A stretch of DNA of 64,000 bases, taken from assembly GCA_963800135.1 (NCBI GenBank), contig CAWCZR010000011.1:62001-126000 (forward strand), in the 5' to 3' direction. The position numbers were made by a program, and so were the translations under genes. Every line of letters starts with the position of its first letter. Position 1 is the first letter of the stretch. Positions 28,471 to 37,895 of the stretch are shown here, one piece after another. The notes below the pieces were generated by a model that saw only the letters and a list, made by a program, of their open reading frames with translations, searched no databases and had not been told where the DNA came from. The DNA comes from DASPSM01 sp963800135. GTDB taxonomy: Bacteria; Planctomycetota; Planctomycetia; Planctomycetales; Planctomycetaceae.

Positions 28471-29691
28471 ATGATCGATCGCAGTTCGGACCAGTTCGCT
28501 CGCACAACGCTCGAGGGCACCCCGCCTGACGGGCTGAGTCCTTCGCCCGACGGCCGCTTCGCGCGACGCATCGGGCTTTTTGCGCTGGGCGCTCTCTTGC
28601 TGGGACTGGCGGCGACCTGCGTGATCTTTGTCGATGAACGAGAGGCAGTGATCGTCGAGCGGTTTGGCAGCATCGTGCGAGTCTACGATCGCGAGGCCGA
28701 TCGCGGAGCCCACTTCAAGCTGCCCTGGCCGATCGACCTGGCGCGACGCTTCGATCGCCGCGTGCAGTTGTTCACGCCGTCGGCCCGCGAGATGTTTACG
28801 AGCGATAAGAAGAACGTCACGGTCGACGTCTACGTCTGCTGGCGAATCGCCCAGCCGCCGGAAGGTGCCGCGGACGCGCCGGGCGAACGGCCCGTGGTGC
28901 GTTTCTATCGCGGGCTAGGCAGCAGTGACGTGGCCGAGGCTCGCCTGGAAAGCCGTGTCCGCTCGATCCTGACGACGGCTCTCGGCCAGGTCGAGCTCAG
29001 CCATTTGCTCGGCGTGAAGAATTCCGAGCAAGGTCCGGCGAAGAACGAGACCGGCCCGCTCGATCGCCTGTCCGAAACTGTCCGCGACGAAACGCTCAAG
29101 CGGGGGAGCGAGTCCGAGTCGCTCCGCGATCGGCTCGGCATCGAAGTCGTCGATTTGCGGATCACGCGGCTCAATTTGCCGCAGGGCAACCAGCAGGCCG
29201 TCTTCGATCGGATGAAGAGTGAGCGGAAGAAAATTGCCGACCGATATCGCTCGGCCGGACTGGCGGAAAACCAGATGCTTCGCAGCCAGGCCGACCGCCA
29301 ATACAACGAGCTTTTGGCGAAGACGCGGGCCGACGCCGAGCGGATTCGCGGCGTCGCCGAGGCGGAAGCCGTCCGCGTGCTGAACGCGGCCCACGGACAA
29401 GATCCCGAGTTCTACGCCGTGCTCGCGGCGCTCGACGCGTATCGCAAGATTCTCAACGACCGCACAACGCTCGTGCTCTCTGCGTCGAGCAGCATGCTCA
29501 AGCTGTTGACCGACGGGATCCCCGAGCTGAAGAGCCGGCCCGAGCCGGTGCCTCGCACCACCGCGCGGCCGCCACTCTCCCCAAACGGCAAATCGCCGAC
29601 CGGCAAGACGGCGCTCACGCCCAAAAACGCCGCGCCGCAGCCCCAGCCACCGGCGCCGGCCATTTCGGGTCTGTCGGGAGGCCGGCGATGA
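28471..29691 (+). CDS. hflC: HflC-like SPFH (stomatin/prohibitin) membrane protein
   Basis: A 406-residue protein: cytoplasmic N-terminal 35 residues, one membrane segment (about 33-53), then an SPFH domain beginning VDEREAVIVERFGSIVRVYD, a long Ala/Glu/Arg-rich coiled-coil (ERKKIADRYRSAGLAENQ) and a Pro/Thr-rich tail. The block from DKKNVTVDVYVCWRI to DLRITRLNLPQ is typical of HflC. HflC and HflK form a large membrane cage around the FtsH protease in other bacteria. It lies 23 bp after the ATPase-SPFH fusion and overlaps the next gene by 4 bases, so all three are made together. Confidence 0.9.
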   Translation: MIDRSSDQFARTTLEGTPPDGLSPSPDGRFARRIGLFALGALLLGLAATCVIFVDEREAVIVERFGSIVRVYDREADRGAHFKLPWPIDLARRFDRRVQLFTPSAREMFTSDKKNVTVDVYVCWRIAQPPEGAADAPGERPVVRFYRGLGSSDVAEARLESRVRSILTTALGQVELSHLLGVKNSEQGPAKNETGPLDRLSETVRDETLKRGSESESLRDRLGIEVVDLRITRLNLPQGNQQAVFDRMKSERKKIADRYRSAGLAENQMLRSQADRQYNELLAKTRADAERIRGVAEAEAVRVLNAAHGQDPEFYAVLAALDAYRKILNDRTTLVLSASSSMLKLLTDGIPELKSRPEPVPRTTARPPLSPNGKSPTGKTALTPKNAAPQPQPPAPAISGLSGGRR

Positions 29692-30776
29692 AGCGAATCG
29701 CGCTCGGCGGCGCGCTGCTCGTGGCCGTCTACCTGGCGACTGGCTTTTATGTCGTCCGCGGGAACGAAAAGGCGGCCGTCCGCCGTTTCGGCCGCTTCGT
29801 CCGCACGCCGGAGAACCGCGTCGCTCTGGAAGGGAGCGGGCTGCACTACACACTGCCGTGGCCTTGCTCGGACGTCGACCGGATCAACCTCAACGAAGTG
29901 CGGACGCTGTCGATCGGCATGGGCGAAGTTGCCGAGCCGGGAGCCGGCGGCTTCCTGCGTTCGCTCGAGGCGGAGAACCGCTCGCAGTTTCTGACGGGCG
30001 ACAAAAACATCCTGCATCTGCAGATCAACGCTCAGTATCGTGTGGGCGAGCCGACGGTCGAGGATTTTCTAATTCGCTCGGCGGCCCCCGAACGCCACCT
30101 CGAGCGAATTGTGGAGGCGGTGGCGACCGGGCTGATCGCGCAAAGCGGAGTCGATTTCGTGCATCCGCTGGGCCAGGTCGAGCTGAACGCGCTCCTCACG
30201 GCCGGCGTGCGCCGCCTCGGCGAAGAGCAGCGGCTCGGCGTCGAAATCGACGACGTGGCGATCAACGCCGTCTACCCGCCGATCCTCGTCAAATCGTACT
30301 TTCTCGACGTGACGAGCGCGCGGGCCGACAAGATCAATTCGATTAACGAGGGACTGGCCTACGCCGAGGCTCGCCATTCCGCCGCGCAGGCCGAAGCCCG
30401 TAGCACGCTCGACGAAGCGGCCAGCTACCGACAGCAGACGGTCGAATCGGCGCGGGCCGAAGCGGAGAGTTTTTCACGACTGATCGAACAGTTCCGGCAC
30501 GAGGAACAGTCCGGGGCTGGACGCACATACGTGCAAGCCCGGAAGATGGCCCTCACCCGCCGTTATTACGACACGATGCGCGACGTGTTGAAAACGGTCG
30601 CGACGAAGGTCCTGCTCAACTCGGGCGAACCGGCCGACCTGACGATCTTCACGCCTACGGGCCGGCTGCCCGCCGCCGCTCTGCCGGCTGGGCAAGCGCC
30701 CAATACCGCGGCGCCTGGTGCGACGCGGCGCCCTGCCGCCAGCGAGTCGGAAACGCCCCCGGCGTGGTTGCGCTAG
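29688..30776 (+). CDS. hflK: HflK-like SPFH (stomatin/prohibitin) membrane protein
   Basis: A 362-residue protein with an immediate N-terminal membrane segment (about 4-22), SPFH domain (GNEKAAVRRFGRFVRTPENR, then LTGDKNILHLQINAQYRV), the DVAINAVYPP region, a coiled-coil rich in Ala/Glu, and a Pro/Ala-rich C-terminus. The domain order matches HflK. Start at the ATG overlapping the hflC stop (ATGA). With the SPFH part of the pump fusion and HflC this makes three SPFH proteins in one operon; no ftsH gene is in the window. Partner choice between the two HflK-like versions is an open question. Confidence 0.9.
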   Translation: MKRIALGGALLVAVYLATGFYVVRGNEKAAVRRFGRFVRTPENRVALEGSGLHYTLPWPCSDVDRINLNEVRTLSIGMGEVAEPGAGGFLRSLEAENRSQFLTGDKNILHLQINAQYRVGEPTVEDFLIRSAAPERHLERIVEAVATGLIAQSGVDFVHPLGQVELNALLTAGVRRLGEEQRLGVEIDDVAINAVYPPILVKSYFLDVTSARADKINSINEGLAYAEARHSAAQAEARSTLDEAASYRQQTVESARAEAESFSRLIEQFRHEEQSGAGRTYVQARKMALTRRYYDTMRDVLKTVATKVLLNSGEPADLTIFTPTGRLPAAALPAGQAPNTAAPGATRRPAASESETPPAWLR

Positions 30777-30808
30777 CGGGTCAAAACTTGATTCATTCCG
30801 CGCGAAAC

Positions 30809-30831
30809 GGGCGACATTTTGTGTCGCACCC
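30809..30831 (+). terminator. hairpin after the hflK gene, possible terminator
   Basis: GCGACA (30811-30816) pairs with TGTCGC (30822-30827) across a 5-base loop, extended by GGG/CCC with one bulge. It lies 35 bp after the hflK stop. No T-run follows directly, so termination is uncertain. Confidence 0.4.
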
Positions 30832-30857
30832 GCTCAAAATTGCCGATTTTTGAGATT

Positions 30858-32203
30858 ATGCGGGCTTATCGGCTGTGCGCGGCGATATCGCGGGCCTGGA
30901 GCCGCTCGTCAGCGCAACTGCGTTCGCGTGTTACGACACTGGCTTTTTTGGCCAGCCTGTGCGTACCGCCCGCGGTGCTGGCCGACTCGGGCTCGCAAGC
31001 AACAGCAACCGCCAACGCGGCCGCCACACCCGACTCGCGCTCGCCGTCGTCCCTCGCGTACTACGGCATTCTCGGCGAGGTGGCCCGTCCGGGCGTCTAT
31101 CAGCTCTCGACCGGCTGCACGTTGGGTCAGCTAGTCATTGGTGCCGGCGGCCTCACAGGCAACGCGAATGGCAACGCGCGCGTCTTCCGTGGGGCGCGGC
31201 TGGCTGAACAATTCTTTGTCGCCGCGTCCGAGTCCGCCGTTTTGTCCCCCGGCGACTTGATCGTCGTCGGCGCGCAGGCGTCGCGGCTGGCCGAACCGAA
31301 CGGTGCCCGCGCCGGGCGTGCACCCGCGCAGGTGCAAATTGGCCTGTTGAACCTGATCAGCCGTCCGGTCGCGCTCACGTTGCCTCGCGAGCTGGCGTCG
31401 CCCGCGCGGATCGTGGAGTTCCTGGGGCAATCGCGTGAATTGGCGGACGACCTCAGGGTCGTCGGCCCGTCGCGTGCGGAGGTTCGCGCCTCATTCAGCG
31501 CGAACTTTGCGGATGACCGGCTGGCGTCGGGAGCGGTCCTGATTTTTCCTTCGCACCGCGTCCGCGTGGCGTCGCTGCCGACGTTGCCCGACCCGATTCC
31601 ACTCCCCGCCCAGCCGCAGTTCGTGGCAGCGCCGTCGACTCCGGCGGCGACTGCGACGGCAACGACTCGCGGCGCGGATGCGCCGCCGTCGATCGCAGCG
31701 GCACCTTATCAGGGAGGCCGCGTTGCCGGCTATTACCGCGCCGCGGTGCCGTGTGCCGAATCGCTCCGGCGCCGCCGGCCAACGTGGACGCTCCGTCCCC
31801 TCAGCAGCTCGAGCGGATGATCTTTGGCTCACTCCCGCGGAACGTCTCGCGACAAGAGTGGGACCGCGAAGAGCGCCTGAGTGCCGAACGTGCTCGATCG
31901 CGTCCCTACATCTTTTTCTTTGTGATCGCTGGCACGGCCACATTGGCGATTGCGTTCACGATCGGCTCGATGGGCCTGCGGGGGTTGCGCAGCATTCGCT
32001 CGCGCCGGCGGGCGATTGCGGCCGGGCTGGTGCCGCCCGTGCCGACGTTTGCCGAGCTCACGCCGGGGACTCGCATCCTCCGCGTCGATGTGAACCAACC
32101 GCAAACGCGACTGGCGCTCGACCTGGCGGTCTTCGAGCAAGCGCAGGCGCGGCGCGCGCAGAGAGCGACGAGTCTCCTAGACCACACGCCGAAAGCCGCC
32201 TAG
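30858..32203 (+). CDS. SLBB-domain secreted protein with C-terminal membrane segment (probable frameshift near 31745)
   Basis: The first frame (30858-31820) has a signal peptide (cleavage near VLADS) and one SLBB/beta-grasp module, YGILGEVARPGVYQLSTGCT, as in polysaccharide-export proteins, then a beta-rich region and an Ala/Thr/Pro linker. In another frame, 31751-32203 continues the Pro-rich linker (APAPPANVDAPSP) into a membrane segment (PYIFFFVIAGTATLAIAF) and a basic tail. A one-base loss around 31700-31755 would join them into one anchored protein of about 450 residues; two overlapping genes are the alternative. The SLBB domain suggests binding of a glycan or small ligand. No Wza or Wzc partner is adjacent. 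Confidence 0.6.
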
Positions 32204-32287
32204 CCGGCCACGCCATCTCCCGGAGCACGCCCGCGTTTTGGGGCACCGTCGAGCGACGCGCGATCCGCGCTGTGCTACGCTACGCCG

Positions 32288-32835
32288 GTGGGCGCAACTG
32301 TCGTTTACTACGTGTGCGTTGCGGTTTTGCTGCTGGCGATGGCCGGCGCGTGGCTGGCCAACTTGTTCGCCTTGCCGGGCAATTGGCTGATCGTCGCGCT
32401 GGCCGCGATCTTCGCCTTCACGTTCCCGGTGTCGGCCGGCCGAGGCATTCATTGGGCGACGGTGGGCGTCGGCGTGGCGCTGGCGATTGTCGGCGAGCTC
32501 GTCGAATTGGCCGCCGGCGCCGCCGGGCGCGGCAGACAGGCGCCAGCCGCCGGGCCATGGTGCTGGCCCTGCTCGGCACGGTGGTCGGCAGCGTGCTGGG
32601 CGCGTTCGTGGCGATCCCCATTCCCATCGTTGGACCGATCATCGGGGCCGTGGGCGGCGGAGCACTCGGCGCGTTTGCCGGCGCTTACATCGGTGAAACG
32701 GCGATTGGCCGCTCGACGGAGCAGAGCCTGGCCGCCGGCAAAGGAGCGATGATCGGCCGTTTGCTGGGAACGGCCTCCAAGCTGGTGATCGGCGTGGTGC
32801 TGTTCGTGGTCGTCGCCGTCGATGCGCTGATCTAG
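32288..32835 (+). CDS. DUF456 family membrane protein (one frameshift)
   Basis: A small multi-span inner-membrane protein. The first part (from the GTG at 32288) contains LLLAMAGAWLANLFALPGNW, the family's signature loop, and the second part contains the Gly-rich repeats LLGTVVGSVLGAFVAIPIPI and GAVGGGALGAFAGAYIGE, typical of DUF456. The parts are in different frames; the shift lies in the GC-rich tract 32519-32535 between AAGAAG and TGASRRAM. Corrected length is about 180 residues. The function is unknown for the family. It precedes the Kef-type antiporter by 29 bp, probably in the same transcript. Confidence 0.75.
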
Positions 32836-32864
32836 CAGCGGAGGTTGCGAGGACCGGTCGAGCG

Positions 32865-34691
32865 ATGCACGAACACTTCGATCTGATCCTCACGCTGAGC
32901 GGCGCGTTTACCGCCGCGCTCATCCTGGGCTACGCCACGCAGCGCTTCGGCCTGTCGCCGATTGTGGGCTACCTGCTCGCCGGCGTGGCGGTGGGCCCGA
33001 ATACCCCCGGCTTCGTCGCTGACACGAAATTGGCGACCGAGCTGTCCGAAGTCGGCGTGATCCTGCTGATGTTCGGCGTCGGACTGCACTTTCACTTGAA
33101 GGACCTGCTCGCCGTGCGGCGGATTGCCGTGCCGGGGGCGCTGGGCCAAATCCTCGTGACGAGTCTCGTCGCCGGCGCGGTGGAAATGGCGTTCGGCGGC
33201 ACGGCCTGGGCGGGGATCGTGTTTGGACTGGCGCTTTCCGTGGCAAGCACGGTGGTGCTTTTACGCGTGCTGGCCGACGCGCACGATTTGCACACGCCGG
33301 TCGGCCACATCGCCGTCGGCTGGCTGGTGGTCGAGGACCTGGTGACGGTGCTGGTGCTGGTGATGTTGCCCGTCATCTTCCGCGCGGAGTCCCAGGGTGT
33401 GGTCCGCATCGCGCTGTCGCTCGGCGCCTCGGTGCTCAAAATCGGACTGCTGGTCGCCGTGATGCTCTACGGCGGCCGGCGATTGGTGCCCTGGCTGCTC
33501 GCGCAAATGGCGGCCACCCGCTCGCGCGAGCTGTTCACGCTGACTGTGCTGGTGCTGGCGCTGGGAATCGCGGTCGCGTCGGCCAAACTGTTCGGAGCTT
33601 CGATGGCGCTCGGCGCGTTTCTGGCGGGCATGGTCGTCGGGCAGTCCGACTTCAGCCTGCGGGCGGCGGCGGAAGCGTTGCCGCTGCGCGATGCGTTCGC
33701 CGTGCTGTTCTTCGTTTCCATCGGGATGCTGTTTCAGCCTGCCTATTTCCTGGCCGCTCCGGGGTTCGTATTTGCCACCCTGGGATTGGTCCTGCTGCTC
33801 AAACCGCTCGTGGCCCTGGTGATCGTGCTGGCGCTCGGCTACCCGTTGCGGTGCGGGCTGGCGGTCAGCGTCGTGCTGGGGCAAATCGGCGAGTTTTCGT
33901 TCATCCTGGCCGAGGTCGGGCGCGAGTTGGGCATCCTTGACGACCACGCGACCAACACATTCGTCGTCGCGGCCATCGTTTCGATCAGCATCAATCCGAT
34001 CCTCTATCGCCTGGTCGACAAAATCGAGGATCGGGCCAAGCGCCGGCCCGGTCTTTCGAGATGGCTGATCGATCGGCGGCGAGTCGGCGCGAACCAGCCG
34101 GCGACTGGGGCGACTGTCGCGTCGGACGAATCGTCCCCGAGCGCGACCGTGTATCACGCCGTCGTCGTCGGGTATGGGCCGGTCGGCCGAACGGTGGTGC
34201 GGCTGCTCCGCGAAAACTCGGTCGAGCCGACGATCATCGAGCTGAACCTGGAGACGGTGCGGCAGCTTCGCGCGGCGGGAATCCCGGCCGTCTACGGCGA
34301 CGCGACGCGGCCCGAGTCGTTGAAAGGGGCCGGCATCGAACGGGCCATCGTGCTCGTGCTGAGCGCCACCAATCTGCACAGCGGCCCGGAGATCATCCGC
34401 CTGGCCCGCGAACTGAATCCCGCCGTCCGGGTCTTCGCTCGCACAAATTATTTGCGCGAGATGCCCGGACTCAAAAAGGCCGGCGCGGACGTGACCTTTG
34501 CCGACGAGGGAGAAGTCGCCCTCTCGATGATCGAACTCTTGCTGCGGCAACTGGGCGCGACGGGCGAGCAGATCGATCGCGAACGCGACCGCATCCGCAA
34601 CGAACTGTTCGGAAGCCCGCTGTCGGCCGAACCGCTGCTGCCCGCCAAACCGCCCGACGAATCGGCGAGTGGGGACACGCCGCTGGCGTGA
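32865..34691 (+). CDS. Kef-type cation:proton antiporter with TrkA-N (RCK) domain
   Basis: A 608-residue CPA2 family antiporter (KefB/YbaL-like). About twelve hydrophobic segments fill residues 5-395, including LSPIVGYLLAGVAVGPNTPGF and the family's LSVASTVVLLRVL. From about residue 425 a Rossmann-fold TrkA-N domain begins (VVVGYGPVGRTVVRLL) and continues through YGDATRPESLKGAGI, which would bind NAD(H) or another nucleotide and gate transport. A short acidic tail follows. It moves K+ or Na+ out of the cell in exchange for protons. Start at the ATG at 32865. Convergent with the peptidase-barrel gene. Confidence 0.93.
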   Translation: MHEHFDLILTLSGAFTAALILGYATQRFGLSPIVGYLLAGVAVGPNTPGFVADTKLATELSEVGVILLMFGVGLHFHLKDLLAVRRIAVPGALGQILVTSLVAGAVEMAFGGTAWAGIVFGLALSVASTVVLLRVLADAHDLHTPVGHIAVGWLVVEDLVTVLVLVMLPVIFRAESQGVVRIALSLGASVLKIGLLVAVMLYGGRRLVPWLLAQMAATRSRELFTLTVLVLALGIAVASAKLFGASMALGAFLAGMVVGQSDFSLRAAAEALPLRDAFAVLFFVSIGMLFQPAYFLAAPGFVFATLGLVLLLKPLVALVIVLALGYPLRCGLAVSVVLGQIGEFSFILAEVGRELGILDDHATNTFVVAAIVSISINPILYRLVDKIEDRAKRRPGLSRWLIDRRRVGANQPATGATVASDESSPSATVYHAVVVGYGPVGRTVVRLLRENSVEPTIIELNLETVRQLRAAGIPAVYGDATRPESLKGAGIERAIVLVLSATNLHSGPEIIRLARELNPAVRVFARTNYLREMPGLKKAGADVTFADEGEVALSMIELLLRQLGATGEQIDRERDRIRNELFGSPLSAEPLLPAKPPDESASGDTPLA

Positions 34692-34721
34692 CTGGGCGCA
34701 GACCTTACCGTGCGCCGACGT

Positions 34722-37700
34722 CTAGAACGGGTGATCCAATCCGAACCAGAACTGCAGCGGCGTGTCGTCGTTGACGGTTTTCGCCACGTCGAAGCGGACG
34801 ATCGTTCGCTCGATCAGGCTGAACCAGGCGAGGTCGACGCGCAGGCCGACGCCGACCGCATGGGCGATCGGGCCGCTTTCTTTGCCGTTGAGGTACGTAT
34901 TGCCCACGTCATAGAACGGGGCGCCGTAGATGTTGCGGATGCCGACCGCGTGATCGAGCAGGTCGAGATTGACACGCTGCACGAGGGGAATCCGCCATTC
35001 GGCACTGCCCACCCAGGCCATGCTTCCCTGACGCTGGCTCAAGTCGTAGCCGCGGAAGAGTTCGCCGCCGCCGAGAGTGAAGACGCGGGCGTCGTCGGGT
35101 TGGGCCGCCGCGCCATAAATTCGGACGGCCACGCGCGAGTCGCCCAGCCAGCGGAGAAAGGTCGATTCCTCGCTGAGGTCGAAGATGCCGCGCAGCGTCT
35201 TGACGGTGGAGGCCTGCGTGAAAACCTCCTGGAACGAATGGTGTTCGCCCAAGATGGGCAGCCCGTCTGCGCCCGTGATGTCGAATGCGAGACCGGCCTC
35301 GGGATTCCAGTACGGCGTCAACAAGTTACTGTGATAGTGCAGACCGGCGAGCGTCTGATCGTGAAACGGATCCGCTCCGGGAGTCGGCGTGCTCGGTTGC
35401 GGCAGCGAATTGCTCTGCATGGCCTCGAAGGCCTCGACGTACTGGAACGGCGGCAGGTAAAAGCTGCTCCCCGGTAAGAACACATAGCGCTCGAAGAGGA
35501 CGGCGCGGCTCGCCCGCTCGTGCCCGTTCGTGTCCGAACCCGTAGTCGGACCATCTTCCCACGTCGTCAGGGCTCGCTCGATGTTGAGGCCGATCTGCAG
35601 TTCCGGAATCGGCCAGTGATACCACCACGCGTCGACGCCGGCGACGACGTTGCGATCGTCGCTGCGATAGGCCACGTAGGCTCCGCCGCTGAATTCCTGC
35701 GTGCGATACGCACCTACGCGGAAACCGGCCATCGGCGAGCGCGTGTACCAGGGATCGATGTAGGTCGAGTCGTAAACCCACGGCCCCACGATGATGTTCC
35801 AACGATCGTAGGAGTTGGTGAGATCGACCTCGTCGAGCTGGGTGTAAAGCGGCGTCAGCCGCCAACGCACGCGGGGCTTCCAGTTGTTGTTGGTCGGATC
35901 GCGGTCGAGCAGGACCGCATCGGGATCGACGGTGATCTGCGTCGGCTCGCAGGGCAGCTCGACCTCCACGCGCACGCAATTGTCCGGCAGAACTTCGATG
36001 TGCGCGGGCGGATTCTCCAGCTGCATCTCGGGGACTTGTGGGAAGACGGGGATCCGCACCTGGTAGTTTCCGCTTCCGTCCAGGCTGAACCCGAGCACGG
36101 TTTGCTCGCAGTAGTCTCCTTTCTGACGTAGCGTGACCGTCACACGGCACCGCTCCGGTCGCGGTCCGGGGCATGGAACGCCCTTGAGCGCGGCGAGCAG
36201 GCCCGGATCGTAGGCGAGCGGCTGCCAGGCCGGCCGTTCCCAATTGCGGTGGGCGTCGGACCATTTTTCGATCCGCACGCGCTGGACTCCCCAATCGGTC
36301 ATCCCCTTGCCGTAGAGCCAGTCGTCGAAGAATTGTTCCCACGAGCGACCTGTGTAAGCCTCCAGCTCGTGTTGGAAATCACGGACTCGCAAGATGCAAT
36401 ACTGATACTTGGCGTAAACCAGGCTCATGAAGTTGAAGAAGCCTTCTTCGCCCAAGCGGGCCTCGATCATGCCGACGATCTTGCCGCCACGGTCGTAGGT
36501 CATCGCCATCAGCCGCACGAGATTCTTGAAACGGGGCATGTCTTGCACGGTGGGCGCCGCTTCGCCGCGACCGAGCGAGCCCATCAACGTTGCGTAGCGG
36601 TAATCGTCGCGACGAATGTTGGGAAGCCATTCCAGCGCGGTCGGCAGCGAAATCAGTGCGTTGTTGCGGCCGTACTTCACGTCCATCAGCCGGTGCGCGA
36701 AATAGACGGCCAGGCCTTCGTCCATCCAGGTCTCGGCATAGCCGTTGACGCCGACGACGTTGAACCACCACTGGTGGCAGACCTCGTGCGAGACCAGCTC
36801 GTCGACGAAGTTGCTGGCGCGGTGCGGCAGCCCGAAGATCCGCGAGTCGATCATCACCAGGCCGCCGCACTGGTTGCCGTTCCAACCGAAGTAAGACTCG
36901 CAGATGGTGAAGTCTGCGTACGGATAAGGGCCAAACCACCGCTGATAGGCCTCGAAGGCCTCGGCCGAGATGCGAATCATCTGCTGGGCGTAGAACCCGT
37001 GCTCCGGCAATGCGAAACAATGGAGGCGGACCGGACCGACCTGGCCGAGATATTCCCGATAGCACGCGCTGCACGTCAGGCTGAAATCCCGCACGCCCGG
37101 GGCGCTGACTTCCACCAGTTTGCGGCCGTTCCCCAAATCGCGCTCGCCGATGATCGAGCCGGAGCACGCCAGCTTCTGCTCGACCGGCAGATCGATGTGG
37201 GCCTTGTAGACGCCGGCTTCGTTGAAGAAGGGTTGGTGCCACGGGATGAACGGCGTCGGTTGCCAGCCTTGCTCGTCGTAGAAGGCCAACACGGGCAGCC
37301 ACTGGGCCAGGAAGGTGATGCCTTCCCATTGTCCCCACCGTCCCTGGCGTTGAGGCAACCTTAGCGAGAACGTGACCTCAACGGTGACCTGCTCGCCCTG
37401 GTTGACCTCACGCGGCAACGTCACTTCGAGGGCCGTATCGTTGTCGGCCCGATAGCGGAAGGGCAGTTCAATCAGTGCCGCCGCGGTGTTGAGTGCGTTC
37501 TCACTCACCAGACAGACGTGCTCGATCGCAAGCGGCGGGCCGTGCAAGTCGATGGCGTCGCTCGGAGCGAGCCGCAAAATCTCCAAAGTCTTCGCGAGCA
37601 AGCCGAGATCGGCTGACGGGACGGAGTAGTGCGCGTGCGCGTTGAACACCAATTCGCCGGCCGGGCGGGCGTGGCGGTTGTGCCAAGTCACGCGCTCGGT

Positions 37701-37895
37701 CACGAGGACGCGATGCTCCGGCACCTCGATCCGCATGCCCAAGTCGTAACGTGGCAGCCACGTCGGGATTTCACCGTGAGCCGCCGGCGGCGCGACGAAC
37801 CACGTCAGCACGATCGTTAGCGCGCAGATCGAGCGCCGCCAGATGTGGACTGGCTTTGCGTGGATCCGGTCGGTGGACGGGGAGACTGTCTCCAA
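34722..37895 (-). CDS. M1 family metallopeptidase fused to an outer-membrane beta-barrel
   Basis: A 1,057-residue secreted protein from a TTG start at 37895 (no ATG precedes the signal peptide, hydrophobic about 19-40). The N-terminal two thirds is an M1 (gluzincin) peptidase: HEVCH at 370-374 is the HExxH zinc site and E393 is the third ligand, exactly 18 residues after H374. The GAMEN substrate motif is not clear (CGGLVMID instead). From about residue 680 the sequence becomes strand-rich with aromatic girdles, and the end contains ELFRGYDLSQRQGSMAWV, a pattern of Omp85/surface-antigen barrels, and finishes with phenylalanine. This suggests a peptidase held at the outer membrane by its own barrel. 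Activity and the side it faces are unknown. Confidence 0.88.
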   Translation of the reverse strand: METVSPSTDRIHAKPVHIWRRSICALTIVLTWFVAPPAAHGEIPTWLPRYDLGMRIEVPEHRVLVTERVTWHNRHARPAGELVFNAHAHYSVPSADLGLLAKTLEILRLAPSDAIDLHGPPLAIEHVCLVSENALNTAAALIELPFRYRADNDTALEVTLPREVNQGEQVTVEVTFSLRLPQRQGRWGQWEGITFLAQWLPVLAFYDEQGWQPTPFIPWHQPFFNEAGVYKAHIDLPVEQKLACSGSIIGERDLGNGRKLVEVSAPGVRDFSLTCSACYREYLGQVGPVRLHCFALPEHGFYAQQMIRISAEAFEAYQRWFGPYPYADFTICESYFGWNGNQCGGLVMIDSRIFGLPHRASNFVDELVSHEVCHQWWFNVVGVNGYAETWMDEGLAVYFAHRLMDVKYGRNNALISLPTALEWLPNIRRDDYRYATLMGSLGRGEAAPTVQDMPRFKNLVRLMAMTYDRGGKIVGMIEARLGEEGFFNFMSLVYAKYQYCILRVRDFQHELEAYTGRSWEQFFDDWLYGKGMTDWGVQRVRIEKWSDAHRNWERPAWQPLAYDPGLLAALKGVPCPGPRPERCRVTVTLRQKGDYCEQTVLGFSLDGSGNYQVRIPVFPQVPEMQLENPPAHIEVLPDNCVRVEVELPCEPTQITVDPDAVLLDRDPTNNNWKPRVRWRLTPLYTQLDEVDLTNSYDRWNIIVGPWVYDSTYIDPWYTRSPMAGFRVGAYRTQEFSGGAYVAYRSDDRNVVAGVDAWWYHWPIPELQIGLNIERALTTWEDGPTTGSDTNGHERASRAVLFERYVFLPGSSFYLPPFQYVEAFEAMQSNSLPQPSTPTPGADPFHDQTLAGLHYHSNLLTPYWNPEAGLAFDITGADGLPILGEHHSFQEVFTQASTVKTLRGIFDLSEESTFLRWLGDSRVAVRIYGAAAQPDDARVFTLGGGELFRGYDLSQRQGSMAWVGSAEWRIPLVQRVNLDLLDHAVGIRNIYGAPFYDVGNTYLNGKESGPIAHAVGVGLRVDLAWFSLIERTIVRFDVAKTVNDDTPLQFWFGLDHPF

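Noticed and set aside
37881..37893. GGAGACTGTCTCC palindrome at the start of the peptidase-barrel gene
   Set aside because: It lies inside the first codons of the gene, and a single short symmetric match is expected by chance.
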